DNA from: Protula sp. h YS-2021
Lineage: Eukaryota; Annelida; Polychaeta; Sabellida; Serpulidae
DNA: 64,000 nt
Assembly (NCBI GenBank): GCA_949752745.1
Contig: OX457027.1
Span: forward strand, 74,592,700-74,656,699
Direction: 5' to 3'
In this document: one piece after another, positions 33,401 through 47,400 of the stretch
Layout of the letters: each line of letters starts with the position of its first letter
Position numbering within the stretch: position 1 is the first letter of the stretch
Translations under genes and position numbers: made by a program
Notes under the pieces: generated by a model
Databases searched by the model: none
What the model was told of the DNA's origin: nothing
Seen by the model: only the letters and a program-made list of their open reading frames with translations

Positions 33401-34562
33401 TTTAATCGCGATAACAGACTTGGCGGAGCTGCGCTTGTAGACGGGGATGTGAAATACAAAGGTATAGATTACGCGAGATAGTCCGACTGGGGGGATATTT
33501 AGTGACTAATTTGCAATGGATCTTTGGATTGGGAATTATGCAATGTGTGATAACCTTATGTAAGATCCGAGGACACTAAATATAATGTTAGCAATATTGT
33601 CCGCAGTGCTTTTTGATCCAGTTCATTTTAAATAAAAGCCTGACTCATGCGAAACCCGTAACGATTACAGTAAACGTGTTGGCGGAAGACCAAGGCAGGC
33701 CGCCCCTCAGTACGACCTGCTTCTTCTTCGTCACCGTCCGGGACATCAACAACAAGGCGCCGATCTTTGACGAAACTGTCAGATATGAAGCGACCATTTT
33801 CGATTCCACACCGATTGGAACAGAGGTTGGTATACGAAATTGAGAAGGGTGGGACAACGTCTTCTTGGTGGCTGACTGTAAATAGGGTCGTGGGTGTTAC
33901 TGTTTTGGTTATCCGTCGTTTGTATGTACGTGTTTGCATATGTAAACTTGGACTTCCAATGCTTCTTCTCCCTCAGTTTTGATCGGATTCTCTAGTTAGG
34001 AAAAATTACCTTGTTTTGGCAATCCGAGAAAAATTGGCCAAATGGGGGATTTCTTTCCAATTTTGTATGATTGTTCCGTGGACATTTCTGTCTTAAAAAA
34101 TTACTTTTTTTTTTTTGGTGATCGGCTAAAATGTGCCAAAGAGGGGGCATTTGTAATGTTTGGTAGCCACTTTTCAAAATGCTTCTTCTTCCAAAATAAT
34201 AACCACAATAAGACTTAGGTTGATAGTTTCACGCTATGGGCTTGCTGTTATGTTATTTGTAAGGGGCTCTAAAACTTTCGCATTTTTTCTATGTCTTAAC
34301 ATCTGTGCCTTTATGACGTCGTGGCGTTTGCTGGTAACAGATTATGCGTGTGTGGGCAATCGATGACGATCAGGGTGAGAATGGGCGTGTCACCTACAGT
34401 CTGGCCGACCCTAACAACCAGTGTCCCGGATGCTTCCGGATAGACGAGGAAAGTGGATGGATCCAGATCGACGGAACCATCAGTGAAGAAGTAGGTTGTC
34501 ACATGTGCTCTCCAAAGAGGGGGAAGAGAGGGAGACAGAGAGAGAGAGAGAGAGGGAGAGAG

Positions 34563-34618
<56 letters not shown>

Positions 34619-37600
34619 TATCATTGATTTGATGTTGTCGTTGGTAATATTTGCCTGGAGTGGCAACCATGTCACATACAGTACACGTCATTGAAGACTT
34701 GTTTTGATTCCAGATCCGCCAGGTGACGCTAAATGCGACAGCTACAGACCACGGCCTGAATCCCAAGAGCAGCTCCATCGATGTGATCATCACACTGACG
34801 GACGAGCGTGGCGACGAGCCGCCACAGTGGCAGCAAATAGAGGGCTCTAGCATCGACGACTACGCCATGATTGAGGTGCTGGAAAATGCCGCCATCAACG
34901 AGGCCGTGATCGATGTTACAGCCTTGGTGGAAGGTATGCTGGTTGTGCATGGGTGGCTTACTGTATCCCGTATCCCGTGGAAAAATAATTGTGGACTTTT
35001 AGGGCCATCATGGCGACAATATTCCCATTCAGTGCCATTAGCTCAGACGAAAAAGTTTAGTTTTAATCCGGCCAGGATCAGCTCAGCAATCCTGTACATT
35101 TAAAATAATTTTAGTTAAAATATAGCATTTTAGTAAAAGGTCGGCAGGTGGATAAAGAACAAGTGAAATTTAGGGGAACCGAGTATAACAATTGTTATGC
35201 ATAGGAATCGGCGAATTGTTTCAAAAATAGAACAAATCAAACGGCCTGTTTGGGCAAGTTGTTGGATGAAAAGTCTCTCAACATTTGTGCGGTCAGGTGA
35301 ATCGCCGCGACCCCAGTCCCAAGTGTCATGACAATGACTTAATTGTGATTGGATTTGACTGACAGGTGGCGAGTCCATTCAGTACAGCCTTGCACGGGGT
35401 CGCACGCGGCAGGAGAATAGCGACCGAGATTTCTACTTCACCGCTGAGGAGAACGTAATGCGCATTCATGTGGCCACCAATAACCTCGCCTACGAGGAGG
35501 TGCCCGAGTATCTGCTCAAGCTGCGAGCCTCGGTGAGAATCAGCAACAATATCAACGGAGAAAAAACCCAGTGTCATGAAGCACAAAGTATATGGGGGGG
35601 GACTTCCTTTGTTGGTGGTGCAACGTCTGTTCTCTTAATTTATTTCGGTTAAGCAGAAAAAAAAAAGAATCAGGGATTTAGATTAGTTCCTAGTCGCATT
35701 TAAGCCGAATTCTCAATCCTACGATTTGTTTTTGGGCCGGGATCATAGTTGAGATTCTAAAGGATAGCTACCGGTATCGTGTCCCTGAATTCAAAGTTCC
35801 AATGCATTGTCTCTTGTGCCCGAAAAATTTACTTGATAAAATCAATGTTATTGCAACAACTAGAACCTCATTTCGCTAGCGAAATGTTAAACACTTGACT
35901 AAAATTAAAACGCAAAAATACTTCCTTCAATGGGTTATTTGTTGAAAATAATATATTGCAAACAACACAGCTTGAATACGTCTTATAAGCCGAGTAGTGT
36001 TTGGTTTTTGTTGACTTGAGGTTTTATTGACTGATCAGGCATACGCGTGTTATCTATTTACGCAGTGAGAGCTCGCACAAAGGTCACTGAGCAACTGTGT
36101 GGTCTGTGATGTGGGTTAAATGCTACGCATTTACTTGCAAAAAAATACACTCTTTTCACATGGCCTTTTAACAAAGAAAATCGAAGACGAAAATTAAAAA
36201 GTGACATGCACATGTTCAGATCAAGCTCTTTATAAGTCCTAAGTTTCATGGTCCTAGGGCCCATAGTGTCAGAGAAGAAGAAAACACAAAAAATCCAAAA
36301 AACTGTCAAGAAGAAAAAAAGGACGAACGGCTGCTCGCACAAATTCATATAACTCTTGCGTGCCAAAGGCTTGTCAAGTGTTAATTATTATAGTAATAAT
36401 AATTGCCTTTGCTGTGTTAATTTCACAGTGCTAAAACTTGTTAACGGAACGTAAAAAAATATACCAGAGGAGAGTGTAGTCTAGAGCCGTTGTATACTTT
36501 ATGTGCCCTGGACGCGATTCTGTGAGTGCCAGACGTCATACTGCATCATGACGCGTTTGCAGAGGCAGCGAAGTACAGCCCAGCCCTACACCGACGCGCG
36601 CCTCATGGTGAAGATAGTTGACGTCAACGACAAAGTGCCGCAGTTTGAAGGTCTAGACAGCAGAGGCAGATACTCCACAGCCGTATCCGACAAGACGGAA
36701 CGGGGCGAGTTTATCCTCAACGTGGTGGCTATTGACTTGGACGGCACGTCTCCCAACAATAAGGTCCTAACCGATTAAAGCATTTTGCGTCTCATAACTG
36801 CTTAGAGAAAGTAAAAATTAATAGCATAATATTAATAACCGAAAAAAAAAAGAACCAGCGATATATTTGTTGGGCCGACCTCGCAGAGTCAGAGATTCGA
36901 TATCATGTTTTTGCAACACTGTGAAATTTCTTTTTTTTTCAGTCTTACTTCGTTCTTTGCTTATTACAGAAATAGTAGACTATGTCTTTTGTTTTGTTTT
37001 TTGACTGCTAAAGTTGCATTGTTGAGCCTATGGCTTTTCCTACCCCAACGACCACAGGTGACGTACAGTTTCCATGAGGACTGCGGCGAGGACACGTGCG
37101 GTCACTTCACTATTGACGCAGACACTGGCGACATACGAGCTGCTAGGGAAAACTACTATCGGCAGGAGAGAGCCGACTATTTGCTCAAAGTAGAGGCCCG
37201 CGACGGAGCCCCGTCGGCCAACAGAGAAGATGGTCAACACAACAAAGGTTGAATACATTTTTATGAAGAAAAAAGAAGTACATGTGAAAAAATAAGCATA
37301 CATTCAACACCATACCTATCGATCGGTGGGTCATCAAAACAACAAGCCAAAAAGTAGACTTTCGAATGCGTGCAAGTGACGACTATGTTTTCCGTTCATT
37401 TTTCAGCCACCGCTAATGTTGCCATTACCGTGCTTGGGCCGAGCTTGAATCCACCGGCATTCGAGCGTTCACAGTACAGGATTGATGTGGTTGAAGGACG
37501 GCCGCTCATGACCAAAATCGGCAACGTCACGGCTAATGACCCTGACCCAGGTAAGCTTCCCATGCCACCCCAGCCCCCAAACAGCCGAAGCACTTAATAA

Positions 37601-40600
37601 ACAGTTCGATCGCTGGATTGATCCGTGCTCTTGCGGCAGAAGATCATAACCAATGTAGGGGCACTTTAACCGCACACTTTTTCATTCACACAAACATTTT
37701 CTTTAGATTCCTCGGATTTATACAGAGAAGTTCTAAGGAGTGTATGATTTTGTTTTTTGATGAACTGGCAATACGTTTTGTATAAATGTGCAAATGTAAC
37801 AGATGCCATTATATGTTATACAAGGGAGGGGAAGGAGAGGCGAAAACTGTTTGTACCATCTCGAAGAATGTCTCCTCAAAAATAAGAAAAGACATTTCAA
37901 TAGATTATAAACAATAACATACAGTTCAGAACAATACCAGTTTTATGACGTTATCAGGCTTAGGACTAATTTATAAACTTAATTGGCACGCGCGTTGCCT
38001 GCTTGACGTAATAATGTACTAAAATAGTTTTAAAAAAAATTCGCCACCCATGCGAATAACTCGCGAAAAATGGTCGCTTAGTTCAAAAGGTGGTGATCAC
38101 GACGGAGAAATCTCAGCCGTGCGTTATTATGTATTGTTTTTCTCTCGTCTCGTGTAGATGCTAACTACCCGCAGTATCTTATCAGCAATGGTCAGACAAG
38201 CACGACACGTTCTCCGTTCTCAGTGAATGGTTCGACGGGAGACATCTACCTCACGGCGCAGCTTCTCTATGCCGAACAGCAGGTGGGTCGCACTTTCACT
38301 TTCACTTTCACTTTCAGAGCCGGAAAACAATTCTCCACGTTTGCGGGAAACCTATTTATTAATCGCAGCATCATTATTGATTGTTACTTGATTTGCTTTG
38401 TTTATTACCCACAGGTAGAACCTGTGGGGAATATATGCGATCGACCGCGTGTGGGTCTGTCGGTCTGTCATCAAGAGCTTGTTAACACGATAACTTAAAA
38501 ACTCCTGCAAGGATTTTTATGAAACTTGGTATGTAGCTTCTATGGGAACAAACAGGGATCGGTTTTGTAAATGGGCCAGGTCCGTCCAAGGAAAATGGAC
38601 CAGCTGGACTTGGAAAATATCTGCTCTTGATTGACTATAGTGTGAGCTTGTTAACACGATAACTTGAAAACTCCTGCAAGGGTTTTAATGAAACTTGGTA
38701 TGTAGCTTCTATGGGAACAGATACAGATCGGTATTGTAAATGGGCCAGGTCCGTCCACGGAAAATGGACCAGCTGGACTTGAAAATTTGTGCTCTTGATT
38801 GACTATTGATGTTCGTGTTTAACTGATGGGGGGGCCTGTGGGGAATATGTGAGAAAATTTCTGCTCTTGATTGACTATTGATGGCCGTGTTTAACTGAGT
38901 GGGAGCCTGTAGGGAATATGTGGGCTGTGCACACTGCTCTAGTTGTATTTGCGCTTCTGCTAAACGTGAGTTCTTTAACGTGAAGTCCATGCATTTCACA
39001 CCAGTACACAATTTATTTATAGACTGCACATTAATTATATTTTCTCGGTGTAACCTGTCTTGAAAAAAAAATGAAGCTTGTTGTCTTTTGTGTAAGGTAG
39101 CCCTTTTGTGTTTGGTAGACATACACCCTTGACTACAGCGTGTTCGACGGCAGCGATGACGTAAGCACTTCCGTAGAAATCCACGTCACCCCGATCAATA
39201 TTCAGGCACCTGTCTTCGGCTCGACCGTGTACGAGGTGGCGGAGGGGCGAGTGAGGGAGCACGACAACACGATCAGCGCATCGAGCCCCAGGCTTCTCAC
39301 CACGGTTCGTTGCGACTTCCGTCATGTTTTACCATTTGGGGAGGAGGGGACGGGCTGTGGCGGTGTGAGTAGGGCCATGTCTGAAAGAGAGAACGACTAA
39401 TGAGAAGTGCTGTATCCAGATTAAGGTAAACACTCATAAGTATTTTATGACGCTATGCAGTTGTTCTTCCTGTGTTTGCTGCAGAACAGTGAAATATAGA
39501 ATTTTCACTCTTGTTTTTGGTCAGACAAAAGTTCAATTTGGCTTTTCCGCTGCACTGTTTCATTCTGCAGTGTTACTGGTGAAGAGACTGAAATGCCGCA
39601 TTTAGGGACCATATGACTTGCCGTGGCTTAGTGTTAGAATTGTGATACAGGTTCAGGCGACGGACGACGATTCGTCCCAGATCACATACAGAGCGGAGGG
39701 TCGATTTAAGGAGTTCTTCTCCGTGGACGAGAATGGCAATGTGTATCTGCTGGAGCCCCTTGACAGGGACTACCCGGTCGGCTACGAGAATTGGCAGGTA
39801 ATTGGGCAGAAGTGAGCGTGGAAGTAAGCGCGACGGCCACAGGGGGAATGTATGTATGTATGTGCAGAAATCCCTGAAAACGCAAGCACGTGCGCTGTTG
39901 GTTGTTACGCTTGGGCGAGCTCGCATTTACTGTTGTCGCCCAATTCAACGGTGACCGTATGTCTGATTAATATTAAACAGTCGCATATTTTTTGTTGAAA
40001 TTCCTAAGAAACTGAAATTAAAAAATGTTTTGCCTGTGTCTATATTTTAAAGATACTGAATGGTATTAGGATTTATTTGTTTTAAAATGCAGAATCCTTG
40101 GCAGGTAAATTTTGAAAACCGGAAACTTCTTGTTGGCTAGCTTGATTCTCAAAAAGAATTACTGCATTTCGGTAATAGCTTTTTTGAGCTCCATTTTCCG
40201 CGATTTCAGCCAATTGAAAAAAAGGGCAAAATATGTCAAGTGGGATAAAAGGCACTATTTGCCCACAACGCTTATACCTTGCAGTATAGTTATTGGACAC
40301 TTTAAAAGAAAAAGGGCTGGAACTTGAAAAAGAGTGATTTGGCCCTTTTTCCGAGAAAAAAGCTGGTCAGTTTGAAGATGGCGTTTGGCTTTTATATGTA
40401 CAGCACATTATTTCAACTGATATTCTTTCAGTTTCTTTTTATCATGTTGCGATTAACACTTTTATCTATCATAAAACAATATGTTTTGGTTTTAACTTTG
40501 TTTACGTTATTTTTGGAGGTTGCGCGCACATGTACATCAGACTTTATACAAAGAATTTATTCATTAAAACACGAAAACTGCACAACTGACGTGTAAATAC

Positions 40601-43195
40601 ACACCGCGGTAGCATTAATATTAAGTAACTTTTAGCTTCTAAAGATCAGGTTACGTCAATAGTGGGTCAATATTAACCAATGAACACCATTGTTATGCCA
40701 ATATAAAGTCACTATTAACCAATGAACACCATTGTTATGTCAATATGAAGTCACTAATCATTAATGAACATATTGTTATGTCACTATGAAGTCACTATTA
40801 ACTAATGAACATCATTGTTATGTCAATATGAAGTCACTAATAATTAATAAACATATTGTTATGTCACTATGAAGTCGCTATTAACTAATGAACATCATTG
40901 TTATGCCAATATGAAGTCACTATTAACCAATGAACACCATTGTTATGTCAATATGAAGTCACTAATAATTAATGAACATATTGTTATGTCACTATGAAGT
41001 CACTATTAACCAATGAACATCATTGTTATATTAATATGAAGTCACTAATTACTAATGAACACCATTGTTATGTCAATATGAAGTCACTATTAACTAATGA
41101 ACATCATTGTTATGTCAATATGAAGTCACTATTAACTAATTAACACATTTGTTATATCAATATACAGTTAGTATTAACTAATGAACACCATTGTTTTTTC
41201 AATATGAAGTCACTGTTAACTGATGAACATCATTGGTATGTTAATATTAAATCACTATCAACTAATGAACTTCATTGTTATGCCAATATCAAGTCACTGT
41301 TTACTAATGAACACCATTGTTTTGTCAATATGAAGTCACTATTAACTAAAGAACACCATTTTATGTCAATATTAAGTCACTATTAACTAATGAACATCAT
41401 TGTTATGTCAATATCGAGTCACTATTAACCAATGAACACCATTGTTATGTCAGTATTAAATCACAGTTAACCAATGAACATAATCTTGTGGCAATATTAA
41501 TCACTTATAGCTAAGGAACTTCATTGTTACGTGAGTGTAAAGTCACTATTCACTAATGAGTATCATTCTGACGTCATTGTTCTTTCTTTTTCTTTTATGA
41601 TACGTTGAGAAAAGTTGAGTCTTGCTGTTTGAAATATATGAACAAATGATGGGAAAAATCATAAAAGACACCAAGATATATACAAAAATATGGTAATAAC
41701 AATAACGAAATAAATCAGGTCTCAACTCGCTACAGTTACAGAAAGTTTTTCTTCTTTCTTTAACAAAATCTTAAATTTTAGTTTTGTTAATTTTTTGGGT
41801 TGAGTTCTTTTAGAATATAGGTCATATGTATACGTCTATTTCTGATGTAGGTCAAAGACTTGGTAATATGTGCCCTTTGAATGGAAATAAAATGTGTATC
41901 GAGGATGTTTTAATTGTATAACAATTTGTGAGGAATTCTTCAGCGTTAACCATGTCTTATGTAGTACCAGTATGACTGTAACTTAACGTGTTACTTTTTA
42001 TCCCACGAGTTTTGGCCTGAAACCGACGTGATAAGAACATTTGTGCCACAAAAATTTGGGTGATCAGCAGTCCATATTAAGTCCTAGTCCCTTGGAAAAT
42101 CGAACATTACTCTTTTCTTGTTGTTTCGCTTTACTTGCATGGATGCAGGTCAGAATTTTAAGTCTCGTTTCTGTGTTAATGTCACAGATTAACGTAGTTG
42201 CCACGGACACGCCTGGCTCATCCGCATCACGTGATGGGTACGCCATTTTGAATCTACGCATGGAGGATGTAAATGACAACCAGCCTAAATGGGACATCAC
42301 AACGATTGAAGGCAGTGTTATCGAAAACTCTCTGGCGGGTAAAAATTAAAGTTTTTGATGTTGATATCAAAATAAAATATATCAAAATTAAAGCCATTAG
42401 CCAATTAGTATTTAATATTATTGAATAAAAAACATATATTATGTCTAAACGTAGTTCTAGTGGTGGCTGCAGAATGTGACAGTCAAATGAAACAAAACTA
42501 TAAATATAAGCTTTGAAATTTAAAAATTACGTTAAAACGTTAAAAGTGTCGATTTTAAAGGCAGCAGGTAATTTAAATGAGCTTAAAAAAATCACACAGC
42601 AGTTCATATGACTAACACTTCGTGCAGGGGCAGTTCACGCGACACACATGTGCATTGGCAGTAGTTCACGTGAGAGACACGTGATGCGTTGGTAATTCTT
42701 CGCGTGACGGACACGTGGTGCGTGGGCAGTTTGTTCACGTGACAGACGTGATGCGTTTGCAGTAGGTCACGTGGCAAATGCGTCATGCATGGTGTCGATA
42801 GATGTTTTGCCCCGTTGTTATTAGGTACGGATGTGATGCAGCTTGTGGCCGGTGACGTAGATGCTGGCGACAACGGGAACGTTGAATACGTGCTCTACAA
42901 CTCGCCAATCAATGATGACGGCGGTGAGTTAATCCAAGTCTGGCCCTTCCTGTTGATGCAGGTGTTCTGCCCAACAGGTCACGTGTACTTTGTGTCAAAT
43001 CACGTGCTATCCATGCAGTTTTGCTGCAGAAGGAAGAACAAGCTGCTTTTAAGATTCATAGATATATCAGGCTTAGAAAGTGTCCCTGTTGACTGTATTT
43101 TATCAAATGTTCTGATCCAAGATATTGTTATTGTATAATAATTTGGTTTTAAGAAACAAACTGCATTTTTTGTCTCTTGATTATGTTGAATAATT

Positions 43196-43240
<45 letters not shown>

Positions 43241-44425
43241 AGAGGCACTGTTTTCTATGGGTGCAGACGGCTTGGTGGAGGTAGCCGTCAGTTATTCCAT
43301 GGACAGGGAGCGTCTGGATCACTATGAGCTGCTGGTGGGCGCGCATGACCTTGGGGATCCCAGGCGCCATGCTGGTACACACATTCTTTTCTCCCAATGA
43401 TTGAGGTTATTTGAGTGATGTCCCCCCCCCCCCCGCCCCCCCCCCGGCCGGCCCTTTCTCTTCCTTCATAGCCTCAACTGTACAGTATACGCTAATTAAT
43501 TTGTTCCATTTTTAAGGGGTCGGAGTATTGTTCATATATTGAGAATAAAAATAAGTCTTAACACTGATAATTGAAAGCAAAGAATGGGACAAGAAACTTG
43601 ATATGAATACAGCAATAAAAGTAATTTTCCTTTCGCACATTAACAAACATATTGCACTTCGTTCTCCCTTCCAACCTTTTTGATGTCATGGCATATCTTG
43701 TTTACGCATGCGCAGACAACCAGACGATCTACGTGATGATCACGGACGAGAACGACCATCAGCCGATCTTCACGCAGCCGAGCTACGAGTTCAGCATGCC
43801 GGAGGCGATCCCGGTGGGCGGCTCCGTCTATGACGTCACAGCCATGGACAAGGATATCGGTGAGAACGCAAAGCTGACGTTCAGTATTCCAGGCACGGGC
43901 GACGGAGACGCTTTCTACTTTGATTCCATTTATGTCGCCAAAACTGGGGCACTGAAAGTGAAAACGGTAAGTTTACCAGACATTTATGCGTCATCATTAC
44001 TGGGTCAAAGCCGTTTTTTCAGCTTGATTGCTTTATAGATCCACTTGTCTAAGTCAGCGCAAATATGCTCTTCTAAAGGGATCGACATAATTTTTATATA
44101 CTGACGTAAAGGCGATGCTTATTATGCTGCTTATGATCGGGAGTGTCACGTAACTGTTGACATGTTGACAGCCTGTTGACTACGAGGAGATGACGGAACA
44201 CCAGCTGTCTTTCACCATCCAAGTGGAGGACGCGAGTAACTCGCGCACGGCTGACGTCATCATCAACGTGTACGACGTCAACGACAACGCGCCACAGTTC
44301 AGCCCGGAGACGTACGAAGTGAGCTTCTCGGAAGATACCGACCCTGGCCGCACAGTCGCTACGCTGGCAGCTTCAGACCGGGATTCCGGCATTAATCAAG
44401 AGTTTTAGTAAGTTCACGTGGCTGC

Positions 44426-44469
<44 letters not shown>

Positions 44470-47400
44470 GATAGGCACTTGCACTGAGAAATGTGTATGC
44501 GCAATTTTTGGCCCCGTTCTCTCGAAAACGGAGTGCAGTGTCCCTGCGTTTTTGTGGGAAAGTTGAGTACTGAATGAAAAATTAACCCTCGTCCTTTGAC
44601 GACATTGGCACAAAGTCACCCCTCCCCCCTTCCCCTTCTTCCAAGCTTTTCTGGGTAACCATGGTAAGGCATCTGCCACTGATCCCTCATGCATGCGGGA
44701 GCCCTATCATGATGACTCGGGCATCTGTCTTCGCTTACAGTTACATGATTGACCACGAGCACACAGACCGCGACTACAGGTTCGCGCTGGAGCCCCCCGA
44801 TGGCAATGCCCCCGAGGCTGTTGTCGTGCTCAGACAGGAAGTCGACCGAGAGGTCCAGGGCCGCTACGAGCTGCACGTCCTCGCTGTGGACAAAGGTATG
44901 TGAGGCCTGCAGGGCCACGTTGGGGAACATTCGCGTGCGAACATTGAACTGAAATCAAAGATATCTTTGCCAAATGTTTAAGGCAAGGTTGCCGCTTTGT
45001 TTGAAGTCACTGTCAAAAACATTTGTGTTTTTTTCAGTTGTGGTCAAATCCCACGAAAGAATGAACGAGATGATTTTTTTTTCAGGCGAGCCGGCCATGA
45101 CTGGTACGGCCACGTTGACCGTGGTAATCGAAGACGTCAATGACCACGCCCCCGATTTCGCGGAAGGCGAAGGTCATTATGTGGTCACCGAACTTACCAG
45201 AAGTGGTACCGAAGTTGCGCGTTTCTATGGCAACGACCTGGATAGCGATGCCAATGGGCCGCCGTTCACTTTCCAACTTGAATGCAATGCCGCCTTTTGC
45301 AGTGATTTCACGTTCGAAACACAAACAGGTATGTATCTGGCGGCAAAGGTGTTAGTAGTTGCCTGGTTTATGAAAATGGAAAAAAAAACTCGCAAGGTTT
45401 TATCAGTTCCAATTTACTTAGATGTGTAAAATATGTTCACATAATACCTGTAGTTAAAGAAATACTTGCATGCACTTTTTCTTGGGGTTAGGGGCTGGGT
45501 GTGGGGTCTGGTATTTATTATTCTATCCCTTTCGTGCTCCGTCCCCTTCTGCTTGACGAGTGTCTTTCCGCCATAACCAATGCTGATTTTGAAAGATGAA
45601 AGGAAAAAAAACACACACCTGCGTTTACAGACGCGGAAGGGAATATGATGGGTATAGTGAGGGCGGCAAGAAATGGCTACTCGCGAGCGCAGCTGGGATT
45701 TGACCAGTATCGCCTTCCCATCCGCATGACGGACACGCCCAGCAGCGGCGCCCAGGCACGGAGTGCACTGCGTACACTGGTCATAGACGTGCAGAGCAGC
45801 GGCAACAACTACAGGATGCAGCCCGGCGACAAGCGCGTCGTTGTGTACACGTACATGGGCGAATTCAATGACGTACCCTGCGGCTCGGTCTACGTTGAAG
45901 ACGAAGATGTCAATGATTTGGACGATAAAACGTTCAAGTGCGTTGATGGATGCAGAGGACCGGGTTTTACGTACTTCAGGTGAGTTCTTGCCATTAGCGA
46001 GGGAGAGATGTGTCGATATCTTGCATGTGGATATCTGTCTATCAAAATGATGATATGAATAATTAAAATAATTAAGTAATTAAATTAATTCTCGGCGGGA
46101 AGCGTTAAATGAAAAGCGTGAGTGTATATTCACGGAAATTTTTCCCACCACAGTGTAAATGAAGAAGATGGGCAAGTATTCATGAAGAGGGGAGTACCTC
46201 CAGGCGAGCATAAAATCGAGGTGGAAGTCACAGAGAGCAAGTGGCCGGTCACTGTTATCAGCAAGGTCATGGTCAAAGTCATTTATATTGATGGCGAGGC
46301 TCTGGAAAAAGCGGGTTCCGTTCGATTGTCAGGTAAAAATTATGTGTGATTTGCAAAACTGCCCCATTGTATAAGTTTGATAATTGCAAAACCATCGCTG
46401 TCAATTTAAGGAGTTCGCATTTGAATTAGAAAAAAATTTTCCAGTACAAGTACTGTTAATGAATGTTTCACATCTCATATCAGTCCTGTTTGCCATAGTA
46501 AATAACGGGCAAAATGTAAAAGATTCTAGTCGTTCTGCGAAGTGGTACGTTGTAGTTGCCTTAATGGTTGTGAGTAGCAACAAAACGGCGGAATTAATAA
46601 TTGCTGTGTGGATCGCTGATGCTACACCCGGAGTAGGAGGAAAAACCCGACATATATACACAGGGTAAAGTGTGATGTTGTTGGGTAGTCCGAACAAACA
46701 GTCATATGTAGTCATATTTATTTTGTTTAGGAACAACAGCCGAGGATTTTATAAGCGGTCAAAGTGAAATGTTTAGAAAGAAGGTGGCGGAACTCCTCAA
46801 TACAGATGCGAATAACGTGGATGTGTTTGCCGTGCAGGACGCACCCAGTGTCCCTCCCGCCCCAGGTGAGTCGGCTAAAACCGTCCCGTTATAGAGAGTC
46901 CCATTGGTGTTATATTTATTGAGGAATGGTGGTAAGACTTGCGAGTAGGTTAATTGAAAAAAATGAAAAAGGTGTTCGATAAACAAAATGACACAGTGTC
47001 CTGCGGTCGGGCTTACTGGGAGAGCTACAGAAGTATGAGGAAAGAGAGAAAGCGAAAGTTTTAAGTTACTGAAATATTCCTGGGAAGTCACTCTCTGTTT
47101 TTGTGTTTAAACAGGTGCGGAAGCAACGCCAATGGTGGACGTGACGTTCGCCGCTCACGGGTCGCCTTACTACTCGCCGGCTCGCCTAAACGGCGTCGTC
47201 ATGGCCAACGCGGCCGGTATGGCCTCAGCCGTGGACGGCGTCAGCGTGGACACGTCCCCCGTCAACCTCTGTCTGCAGGAGGTCTGCTTTGGCGTACCGT
47301 GTCGGACGGTGAAGAAGACGTACCTGGAGCCAGCGCTGACCAACGCCGGGAGCGCGTCCTTTGCTGGCATTAATACTACATACGAGTAAGCGGATGTTTG

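Noticed and set aside
41204..41386. Possible repeat protein with 14-residue units
   Set aside because: The frame is open only across a few units because the unit length is a multiple of three. Other units contain stops or length changes.
40660..41580. CRISPR-like array
   Set aside because: Units are contiguous 42-bp repeats with no unique spacers, inside an intron of an animal gene.
43194..43400. Open frame starting with a poly-Phe run
   Set aside because: It is the T tract plus exon 24 read through; the real coding part begins at 43243.
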